Assembly (NCBI GenBank): GCA_027056215.1
Contig: JALULO010000214.1
Location: 1 to 7,610, forward strand
Reading direction: 5' to 3'
Length of the DNA: 7,610 nt
Origin: Campylobacterales bacterium
Lineage (GTDB): Bacteria; Campylobacterota; Campylobacteria; Campylobacterales; QNZT01
In this document: positions 1 to 5,469 of the stretch, in pieces
Numbering within the stretch: position 1 is the stretch's first letter
Layout of the letters: the number at the start of each line of letters is the position of its first letter
Program-made: the position numbers and the translations under genes
Notes under the pieces: model-generated
Database searches by the model: none
What the model saw: only the letters and a program-made list of their open reading frames with translations
What the model was told of the DNA's origin: nothing

Positions 1-384
1 CTTGTAAAATACCTTATAAAACCTATCCAAGAAGAGCTTTTACATGAAGCGTTAGAGATTTGTGTATCAAAACTAGAGCATAGGGCTAAAAGTGTTGAGA
101 GGTTGACAGAGGTTCACTATTTTGATACCTTTAACAAAACGCTATTGCATTTAGATGATTTTGTAAAACTAACGGCAAATGAGATAACATTTTTAACGCT
201 ATTGATAGAGCAAAAACAGAGAGTTGTGACTTATAGAGAGATAGAAAACTATATCTGGGATGGAGAGTACATGAGCGAAGATGCGATTAAAGGGCTTGTG
301 AAAAATTTGCGGAAAAAAATTTCAAAAGAGGTTATACAAAATCATTCCAAACTCGGCTACAAGATAAAACTATACAATGGATAA
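1..384 (+). CDS. Response regulator, OmpR/PhoB-type, C-terminal part (5' end outside window)
   Basis: The frame is open from base 1, giving 127 residues and a TAA stop. Residues 4-9 (YLIKPI) match the end of a CheY-like receiver domain, where the conserved Lys-Pro follows beta-5; the phosphorylated Asp lies upstream of the window. After a linker, residues of about 40-125 form a winged-helix transcriptional regulator domain: LTANEITFLTLL, then the YREIENYIW turn, then a recognition helix ending in LVKNLRKKI and a GYKIKL wing. The protein should bind DNA and control transcription when phosphorylated, most likely by the kinase encoded next, whose start overlaps this stop by 8 bases. A TTG at 103 could serve formally as a start, but it falls in the linker and would remove the receiver. 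Family assignment is firm; the target genes and signal are unknown. Confidence 0.9.
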   Translation, partial: LVKYLIKPIQEELLHEALEICVSKLEHRAKSVERLTEVHYFDTFNKTLLHLDDFVKLTANEITFLTLLIEQKQRVVTYREIENYIWDGEYMSEDAIKGLVKNLRKKISKEVIQNHSKLGYKIKLYNG

Positions 385-1756
385 AGCCCTAAAATACAAA
401 CTAGCTGTAGTTGGTGCAATATTTCTTATATTTTTAGTAAACTATAAAAATGTTATCTTTCTAAAACCTCATATCTATTCACATTATCCACTCTCGGCAG
501 TTATCATTTCTGCTATTTCTCTTGGCATGATTTTCTCTGTTGTAGTCTATAATCTTGCCATCTACTTTTACACAAAACAGAGACAATATATTTTTTATGC
601 TTTGGCACAATTGGCTGTTTTATTTTTTTTAGTGACACTCGAAAGCCTCTATATCGCACCTTTTAACATGCTGTATGGCATAGATAGTTTAAGAGTTCAT
701 TCACTTTCTCGTATCTTTCTTTTGATATTTTCAATGCTGTTTATCCGTGAATTTTTACAGACAAAAGAGATTAAAACATTAGATACGATTATCACTTGGG
801 TACTTTTCTTGGCATATATCGACATACCCATCGCACTTATAACAGAGCAAAATATCATAACAAATCTCATCCCAGTATACATCTTCATGTGGCTAGTAGT
901 CTCAGAATCTAATCGTTTGGTGAAGAAAAAAAACACTCCATTTTATCTCTTTTACATCGGTTGGAATCTGGTTATCGTCATGGCTATTTTAGTCTATACA
1001 GGACTTACAAGCTTTATAGATAATGATTTTCCATTTTTACATCTTGCATTTTCAATCGAGTCCATTTTGCTTTCACTTGCTATAACTTACAAGATAAAAC
1101 TCCTCCATGACGAAAAAGAAGAACAACAAACCCTACTTTTACAACAATCCCGACTAGCATCCATGGGAGAGATGATAGCGAGCATCGCACACCAATGGCG
1201 ACAACCACTAACACATCTATCATATGTGTTTATGAATATCAAAAAAAATAGCCACAATCCACAAACGGTAGAGAAAAAACTACAAGAGGCAAATGAACAA
1301 CTCTCATACATGTCAAAAACTATCGATGATTTTAGAAACTTTTATAACCCCTCAAAAAAGAAAGAGGAGTTCGATATAAAAGCAGCTTGTGAAAATTCAG
1401 TAAATATTGCAAATATTCCAGTAGAGATTGATGAACAAAATTCTTTTACATTTTATGGCAATAAAAATGAATTTGAACAAGTGATTTTAAACATACTAAA
1501 CAATGCAAAAGATGCCAAAAGCGATGTCTGTATACAGATCATAATCGATAAACCGACAATAACCATCATCGACAATGCAGGAGGAATTGATAAAAAATAT
1601 CTTGATAAGATTTTTGATCCATACTTTAGCACCAAAAAAGGAAGCGACGGCATAGGACTGTATATCGCTAAAACGATTGTTCAAAAAGAGATGGGCGGGA
1701 AACTTAGTGTTGAGTCTAAAAATGAAAATACACGTTTTATGATTTCATTACAATAG
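377..1756 (+). CDS. Membrane-bound sensor histidine kinase (multi-TM sensor, HPK4-like)
   Basis: The 459-residue product has about eight hydrophobic segments (near 8-29, 40-64, 72-93, 111-127, 135-155, 160-177, 187-210, 218-240), then a short coiled linker (243-257) and a kinase core. The arrangement resembles 7TMR-DISM sensors, but no sizeable periplasmic domain is present, so the signal is probably sensed within or near the membrane. The H-box AHQWRQPL (271-278) gives phospho-acceptor His272. The N-box lies at 365-380 (NNAKDA), G1 at 399-403 (DNAGG), the F-box at 413-419 (FDPYFST) and G2 at 422-428 (GSDGIGL). The HxxxQPL form places it with the NtrB/DctB-like kinases. No HAMP or PAS domain is evident. 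Its start lies inside the response regulator gene with no clear Shine-Dalgarno, which suggests translational coupling. The last 20 bases overlap the convergent mocR gene. Confidence 0.93.
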   Translation: MDKALKYKLAVVGAIFLIFLVNYKNVIFLKPHIYSHYPLSAVIISAISLGMIFSVVVYNLAIYFYTKQRQYIFYALAQLAVLFFLVTLESLYIAPFNMLYGIDSLRVHSLSRIFLLIFSMLFIREFLQTKEIKTLDTIITWVLFLAYIDIPIALITEQNIITNLIPVYIFMWLVVSESNRLVKKKNTPFYLFYIGWNLVIVMAILVYTGLTSFIDNDFPFLHLAFSIESILLSLAITYKIKLLHDEKEEQQTLLLQQSRLASMGEMIASIAHQWRQPLTHLSYVFMNIKKNSHNPQTVEKKLQEANEQLSYMSKTIDDFRNFYNPSKKKEEFDIKAACENSVNIANIPVEIDEQNSFTFYGNKNEFEQVILNILNNAKDAKSDVCIQIIIDKPTITIIDNAGGIDKKYLDKIFDPYFSTKKGSDGIGLYIAKTIVQKEMGGKLSVESKNENTRFMISLQ

Positions 1757-3134
1757 CCCCATACCAAACAACCGAAAAAGCGTCTATCGCCTGATGGATT
1801 TCTTGTTCGCTAAATCCACCAAATCCCATGCGTATGGCTTCAAAATCTCCTCCACAGCGTTCTTTGGCGAAGTATAGTTTGATTTTGGCATCTTGTGCAG
1901 ATTTTTTAAACTTTTCCCAGTCAAATGGTACAGTTGGGTAAATCAAGATTGCAAGTCCACCGCCTTGGGCGAGTATGGTCATAGTATTTGCCAACTTTTT
2001 TTGAAGGAGATTTCGCATCAAATCATGTTTTTTTTTGTTTAGGGTACGAATCTTTCGGACGTGTTTATCCCAGTATCCATGAGAGATAAAAAGTTCAAGT
2101 GTTTTTTGTGTTGTGAGGGAGACTCTAGGAAAGTGGGCATCGTAACTCTCTTGGTATAAGGGCATGAGATGTTGTGGTAAGACCATGTAAGCGATTCTAA
2201 GAGCAGGGGAGAGGGATTTTGCAAATGTACCAAGATAGACAACACGGTCATATTTATCCAATCCTTGTAGTGAGGGGATAGGGCGGTTTGTGTAGGCAAG
2301 TTCGCTATCATAATCATCTTCGATGATGAGTCCATCTTTTTGGTTGATATGGTGAAGCAATTTTACACGATTTGAAATGGGCATTGTCACACCTGTTGGG
2401 TACTGGTGTGAAGGGGTGATGTAGACTATGTTGGCTTTAGATTGTTGTAGTGCTTGTATATCCAATCCCTTTGTATTGATACCAATCTTATCGATATGAT
2501 AACCATACGAGGCAAAGATTTTTCTTGCGATGTGATAACCTGGGTTTTCGATCGCGAAGTGATTATACTTGTGTTTTACCAGTTTGGCGAGTAAGCCCAT
2601 AGCATCACTGAAACCTCCGCAGATGATAATCTGACTTGCCTCACAGACAACACCACGGGATGCGATAAGGTATTTGGCGATCTCTTCTCGTAGTCCAAGT
2701 TCCCCTTGACCATCAGGATAAGAGCCGAAATCAAGTGTGTCATCAATCGCTTTTGTAAAAAGTCGTTTCCACGTTTTTAGAGGAAATGAATCTTTGGAAA
2801 GTTTGGCAGGAAAGAAATCGTATTTATAGGTTATCTCTTTGGTCTGGGGCGTTGTTTTAAGGTTCTGTTTTGTTTGGAAACTATCAAAATAGATATCACT
2901 GACGAAGTATCCTCTTTTGGGATAACTCTCGATATAGCCCTCTGCATAAAGCTGTCCATAGGCTGTCTCAACTGTGTTTTTGCTGAGGTTATATAGTGAT
3001 GCGATCTTTCTGATGGAGGGTAATTTCTCTCCTACAGCGTAGTTTTTCATGATATCTTTTTTTAGTGCTTCATAGAGTTGAAGATGTAGTGGTTTTTTAC
3101 TATGTTGGTTGATGATATACAAAACTGTCCTCAT
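1737..3134 (-). CDS. MocR/GabR-family transcriptional regulator (GntR wHTH + aminotransferase-like domain)
   Basis: Residue numbers here are for translation from an in-frame ATG at 3170 (477 residues). From ATG 3134 the protein has 465. Residues 26-90 are a GntR winged helix (PLHLQLYEALK, GEKLPSIRKIA, NTVETAYGQL, YIESYPKRGYFV). A linker follows, then a fold-type I aminotransferase-like domain from about 115. PLP-binding marks are all present: PSHQYPTG (253-260), EDDYDSEL (284-291) and TFAKSLSPALR (315-325), with Lys318 the expected Schiff-base lysine. It probably acts as a PLP-sensing DNA-binding regulator, not an enzyme. The start is uncertain: 3170 would put coding sequence across the divergent promoter, so I prefer 3134. 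TTG 3122 has a better ribosome site (GAGGA, 5-base spacing) and still keeps the whole DNA-binding domain. The gene diverges from the split-barrel/GNAT pair, its likely target. It could instead be PdxR- or GabR-like; the ligand cannot be told. Confidence 0.9.
   Translation of the reverse strand: MRTVLYIINQHSKKPLHLQLYEALKKDIMKNYAVGEKLPSIRKIASLYNLSKNTVETAYGQLYAEGYIESYPKRGYFVSDIYFDSFQTKQNLKTTPQTKEITYKYDFFPAKLSKDSFPLKTWKRLFTKAIDDTLDFGSYPDGQGELGLREEIAKYLIASRGVVCEASQIIICGGFSDAMGLLAKLVKHKYNHFAIENPGYHIARKIFASYGYHIDKIGINTKGLDIQALQQSKANIVYITPSHQYPTGVTMPISNRVKLLHHINQKDGLIIEDDYDSELAYTNRPIPSLQGLDKYDRVVYLGTFAKSLSPALRIAYMVLPQHLMPLYQESYDAHFPRVSLTTQKTLELFISHGYWDKHVRKIRTLNKKKHDLMRNLLQKKLANTMTILAQGGGLAILIYPTVPFDWEKFKKSAQDAKIKLYFAKERCGGDFEAIRMGFGGFSEQEIHQAIDAFSVVWYGAIVMKS
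3128..3132 (-). promoter_or_regulatory. Candidate Shine-Dalgarno (GAGGA) for an alternative TTG start of mocR
   Basis: On the minus strand GAGGA ends 5 bases before a TTG at 3122-3120, in frame with mocR. The ATG at 3134 has only AT-rich sequence upstream and no purine box. Starting at the TTG would give a protein beginning just before INQHSKKPLHLQLY, which is where many GntR domains begin. This is weak evidence from one short motif. Confidence 0.35.
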
Positions 3135-3150
3135 AAAATATAAATATTTT
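3135..3150. repeat. 16-base AT-only palindrome next to the mocR ATG
   Basis: The arms AAAATAT (3135-3141) and ATATTTT (3144-3150) are perfect complements around a 2-base centre (AA). The palindrome touches the ATG at 3134 on the minus strand and lies just upstream of the divergent promoter's -35 box. It could be an operator for autoregulation, or chance in AT-rich DNA. Confidence 0.4.
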
Positions 3151-3152
3151 GG

Positions 3153-3173
3153 CACTTGATATAAGTACACTTG
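3153..3173 (+). promoter_or_regulatory. CACTTG direct repeat, candidate MocR operator
   Basis: CACTTG occurs at 3153-3158 and again at 3168-3173, 15 bases apart start to start and in the same orientation. The first copy overlaps the -35 box of the divergent promoter and the second lies in the spacer before the -10. GabR and PdxR, both MocR-family proteins, are known to bind direct repeats in the region between their own gene and a divergent target. Assignment to this regulator is inference; only two 6-base copies are seen. Confidence 0.4.
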
Positions 3174-3184
3174 TAGTTTATAAT
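3156..3184 (+). promoter_or_regulatory. Sigma-70-type promoter of the split-barrel/GNAT operon
   Basis: TTGATA (3156-3161) and a perfect TATAAT (3179-3184) are separated by 17 bases, the optimal spacing. Transcription would begin near 3191, leaving a leader of about 17 bases that contains the AAGGAG ribosome site (3197-3202, 5 bases before the ATG). It is the best-formed promoter in the window. Confidence 0.75.
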
Positions 3185-3207
3185 AGTGTTTCTAAAAAGG
3201 AGTTTTT

Positions 3208-3816
3208 ATGAAAGAAGTATTTGAAATCAAAGATCAAAAGAGTATTTACCAAGTTTTAGAGAGTAGTGAGTATGGTACGTTGGCGATATGTGCCAAAGAT
3301 AGACCCTATAGTTTACCGCTTAATTTTGCCACAATCGGTGATACTGTCTATTTTCATGGGGCAAAAACAGGTAGAAAGATGGATCTGCTTAAACAAAATA
3401 GTTTTGCCTCTTTTAGTGTTGTTCAGCCATACGCCATGATACAGTCATATTTTAGTACAGATGATGATCTCGCATGTCCGGCTACACAGTTTTTCAAATC
3501 GGTGATTATAGATGGCAAGATTTCTTTTGTACATGATTACGATGAAAAAGTTGAAGCACTTTGGGCACTCATGCGAAAGTTGCAACCAGAAGGTAGATAC
3601 AGAGCTTTAGATGATGCAGCATATCAAAAGATGATCAAGGCAACAACTGTCTATAAACTGATTCCAAAAAGTATCAAAGCCAAGTATAAATTTGGACAGC
3701 ACTTAACCCAAAAACGTTTTGAGAAGATCATATCTCACTTAGAAACCAGAGGTAAAGTTTTAGACCAAGAAACAATCACCATGATGAAAAAGCACAGGAG
3801 AAAAGATGCAATATAA
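3208..3816 (+). CDS. Pyridoxamine 5'-phosphate oxidase-like FMN split-barrel protein (NimA/PaiB-like)
   Basis: The product has 202 residues. Residues 8-110 fit the FMN-binding split barrel: EYGTLAICAKDRPYSLPLNF (21-40), then VYFHGAKTGRKMDLLKQN (47-64), the usual flavin-phosphate region of the Pyridox_ox_2/NimA group, then FFKSVIIDGKISFV (95-108). After a helical stretch (112-145), the tail from about 158 (KAKYKFGQHL, RFEKIISHLETRG) resembles the C-terminal segment of PaiB-like flavoproteins. A cytoplasmic, dimeric FMN protein is expected. The substrate is unknown: relatives reduce nitroaromatics, bind haem or act as regulators, so true PNP oxidase activity should not be assumed. A strong AAGGAG precedes the ATG by 5 bases, and the stop overlaps the GNAT gene by 11 bases. 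The mocR gene is divergent and a PLP-linked regulator, which may point to vitamin B6 or amine metabolism (inference). Confidence 0.85.
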   Translation: MKEVFEIKDQKSIYQVLESSEYGTLAICAKDRPYSLPLNFATIGDTVYFHGAKTGRKMDLLKQNSFASFSVVQPYAMIQSYFSTDDDLACPATQFFKSVIIDGKISFVHDYDEKVEALWALMRKLQPEGRYRALDDAAYQKMIKATTVYKLIPKSIKAKYKFGQHLTQKRFEKIISHLETRGKVLDQETITMMKKHRRKDAI

Positions 3817-4351
3817 AATAGCAGAAATCAAAGATATAGAAGGTGTTTTAAAACTTCATGCAAAATACCAAATAGACACGATCAAAGAAGAAGATAAAAA
3901 AGATGGTTTTGTTACCACCGCATTTACAAAAGAGGAGTTAACACAGCTTATAGAGCAAGAAAAAGGACTTTTTATAGCCGTAGAAGGTGATGAAGTTTTG
4001 GCATACGTGATGGCTGCGTCATGGGCATTTTGGTCAAGATGGAAAATGTTTGCTTACATGATTGATGCATTACCCAAACTCTCTTATCATGGAACACAAC
4101 TTTCAGTTGAAAACTCTTATCAGTATGGACCGATTTGTATAGATAAACGTGTAAGAGGAACAAGTGTTTTGCACAATATATTTTCTTTTTCTAAAGCTGA
4201 GATGTCAAAATCTTATCCAATTCTTGTGACATTTGTAAACAAGCAAAATCCACGCTCTTTTGCAGCACATAGCCGTAAACTTGGACTAGAAGTGATACAT
4301 GAATTTAAATTTAATGATAACCACTATTGGGAGTTGGTTTGTTACACATAG
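3806..4351 (+). CDS. GNAT-family N-acetyltransferase
   Basis: The product has 181 residues with the GNAT fold order: an N-terminal strand-helix (YKIAEIKDIEGVLKLH), central strands (GLFIAVEGDEVLAYVMA, 54-70), then the acetyl-CoA-binding motif A at YGPICIDKRVRGTS (107-120). There R115-x-x-G118-x-S120 matches the Q/R-x-x-G-x-G/A signature with Ser at the last position. The C-terminal part (FVNKQNPRSFAAHSRKLGLEVIHEF, stated as residues 143-167) is the usual motif B region. The segment 71-106, rich in aromatic residues (WAFWSRWKMFAY), may be a substrate-specific insertion. An acetyl group would be moved from acetyl-CoA to an amine; the substrate is unknown. AGGAG (3796-3800) lies 5 bases before the ATG, inside the upstream gene. 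Pairing with a split-barrel protein resembles paiA/paiB, but orthology is not shown. Confidence 0.85.
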   Translation: MQYKIAEIKDIEGVLKLHAKYQIDTIKEEDKKDGFVTTAFTKEELTQLIEQEKGLFIAVEGDEVLAYVMAASWAFWSRWKMFAYMIDALPKLSYHGTQLSVENSYQYGPICIDKRVRGTSVLHNIFSFSKAEMSKSYPILVTFVNKQNPRSFAAHSRKLGLEVIHEFKFNDNHYWELVCYT

Positions 4352-4374
4352 ATACAACACAATTTTACTATAAT
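4343..4374 (+). promoter_or_regulatory. Promoter of yceI-like gene with TACACATA upstream box
   Basis: TATAAT lies at 4369-4374, followed by TAG, giving a predicted start near 4381 and a leader of about 27 bases. No good -35 hexamer sits 16-18 bases upstream. Instead TACACATA (4343-4350, overlapping the stop of the GNAT gene) begins 26 bases before the -10, exactly as it does upstream of the DoxX gene. The two 32-base regions are identical at 24 positions without a gap. The ribosome site is weak (AAGAG, 4397-4401). Confidence 0.55.
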
Positions 4375-4407
4375 TAGGCAACATAATAAATTTTATAAGA
4401 GCAAAAT

Positions 4408-4971
4408 ATGAAAAAACTATTTGTCATTGTATTGATGTTAAGCTTTGTACATTTGTCTGGTGCAGATTTTAAAGTTGATACAGAGCATTCAGATGTTGGT
4501 TTTAGTGTCAAGTATATGCTTGTTAGTCATGTTAAGGGAAAGTTTACAAAGTTTGCAGGGATTTTATCGCTTGATGATAAAACAAAACAACTCTCAAAGA
4601 TGGTTGGCACGGTAGATGTTTTTTCTATCTCTACAGAAAATGAACAACGTGATAAACATTTGATTAGTGCAGATTTTTTTGATGCCAAAAAGTATCCATA
4701 CATGAACTTTGTTCTTTTAAAACAACGTGCAAATGAGATAGCTGTTAAAGTAACGATCAAAGATGTTACACAAGTTGTCAACATGAAGCTAAACGATTTA
4801 CAAGTTTTTGAGCATGATGGAGAGAAATATGTACGGTTTCATATCCACGGAAAGTTGAGTCGTAAAAAATTTCATATAAGTTTTAATCCTCTGTTTGAAG
4901 CTACTGGCTTTTTGATAGCTGATACCATCAAACTTAACATCAAGATAGAGGGTATTCAAGGGCATATCTAA
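4408..4971 (+). CDS. YceI-family periplasmic lipocalin-like protein
   Basis: The product has 187 residues, typical of YceI proteins. Residues 1-19 form a Sec signal peptide (KK, hydrophobic core, cleavage likely after SGA). The mature part carries the family marks in order: DTEHSDVGFSVKY (24-36), VKGKFTKFAG (42-51), VDVFSISTENEQRDKHL (69-85), SADFFDAKKYPYMNF (87-101), IKDVTQVV (117-124) and an R..IHGKLSRKKF segment (143-155). Known structures of the family are beta-barrels holding a polyisoprenoid or other long lipid, so a periplasmic carrier or binder of a quinone-like or isoprenoid molecule is plausible; the ligand here is not known. It follows the GNAT gene by 56 bases with its own -10 box, so it is probably a separate transcription unit, and it shares a promoter element with the DoxX gene downstream. 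Confidence 0.92.
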   Translation: MKKLFVIVLMLSFVHLSGADFKVDTEHSDVGFSVKYMLVSHVKGKFTKFAGILSLDDKTKQLSKMVGTVDVFSISTENEQRDKHLISADFFDAKKYPYMNFVLLKQRANEIAVKVTIKDVTQVVNMKLNDLQVFEHDGEKYVRFHIHGKLSRKKFHISFNPLFEATGFLIADTIKLNIKIEGIQGHI

Positions 4972-4991
4972 GGTTATGATACACATAACTT
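4971..4991 (+). repeat. Small inverted repeat between yceI and doxX
   Basis: GTTATG (4973-4978) and CATAAC (4984-4989) pair perfectly around a 5-base loop, and a G-U and an A-U pair can extend the stem to 8. There is no following run of T, so it is not a convincing terminator. It overlaps the TACACATA box upstream of the DoxX gene and may be an operator or a weak hairpin at the mRNA end of yceI. Confidence 0.35.
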
Positions 4992-5011
4992 ACACACATC
5001 TTTACTAAAAT
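4980..5011 (+). promoter_or_regulatory. Candidate promoter of the DoxX/FMN-protein operon with TACACATA box
   Basis: TAAAAT (5006-5011) is a reasonable -10 box, with the same TTTACTA lead-in as the yceI -10. TACACATA (4980-4987) starts 26 bases before it. Across 32 aligned positions the region agrees with the yceI promoter at 24. A standard -35 box is absent, so an activator or a shared regulator is possible. The ribosome site downstream is strong (AGGAGGAG, 5019-5026, 5 bases before the ATG). Confidence 0.45.
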
Positions 5012-5031
5012 ACTCCGTAGGAGGAGCGAAG

Positions 5032-5469
5032 ATGAGAGATTTTTTTGCAGAACTTAGTGTACTATTTAGTTATCCAAGACATATAGTATTGTTGTTATCA
5101 CGGCTTGTTTTGGCATTTGGTTTTATACAACCAGCGACGATGAAACTTCATGATTTAAAGGGAACTGCACTCTTTTTTCACTCCCTTGGTATACCATTTT
5201 CAGGGGTTTTTGCCTATATCGTACCTACTTTTGAGACGATGGGTGTTGTACTTTTGGTATTGGGTCTTTTTACGCGGATTATTTCGCTTGTATTGGCAGT
5301 TATCATGATCGTTGCGATTGTCACGGTGCATTTGTCAAATGGCTTTTCTGTGGCAAATAATGGCTTTGAGATTCCGCTTTATTATTTGATATTTTCATTA
5401 CTGTTTGCTTCTTTTGGTGCGGGGAAATACAGTCTTGATTATCTTTTCTTTAAAAGGGAGATATCATGA
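5032..5469 (+). CDS. DoxX-family integral membrane protein
   Basis: The product has 145 residues with four predicted membrane helices (about 16-35, 59-79, 83-101, 114-131). Typical DoxX features are an Arg at the start of TM1 (LLSRLVLAFGF), ATMKLHD after TM1, FETMGVVLLVLGLFTRIISL (67-86) joining TM2 and TM3, a His near the end of TM3 followed by NGF (100-105), and GAGKYSLDYL at the C-terminus (129-138). The family is named after a subunit of the archaeal thiosulfate:quinone oxidoreductase, but most bacterial members have only loosely defined roles in membrane redox or oxidative stress. This one has the strongest ribosome site in the window (AGGAGGAG). Its stop overlaps the start of the FMN protein as ATGA, so the two are probably translated together and may form a membrane complex (inference). 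Confidence 0.88.
   Translation: MRDFFAELSVLFSYPRHIVLLLSRLVLAFGFIQPATMKLHDLKGTALFFHSLGIPFSGVFAYIVPTFETMGVVLLVLGLFTRIISLVLAVIMIVAIVTVHLSNGFSVANNGFEIPLYYLIFSLLFASFGAGKYSLDYLFFKREIS

Noticed and set aside
103..384. A TTG-started 93-residue DNA-binding protein as a complete gene
   Set aside because: The frame is open upstream to base 1 and encodes the end of a receiver domain (KYLIKPI), so it is the C-terminal part of a longer response regulator.
2039..2335. 98-residue minus-strand frame within mocR
   Set aside because: It lies in another frame of the same strand as mocR, across the PLP-binding core, and is explained as an out-of-frame shadow.
4971..4991. Intrinsic terminator after yceI
   Set aside because: The stem is short and AT-rich and no T-run follows, so I keep it only as an inverted repeat.
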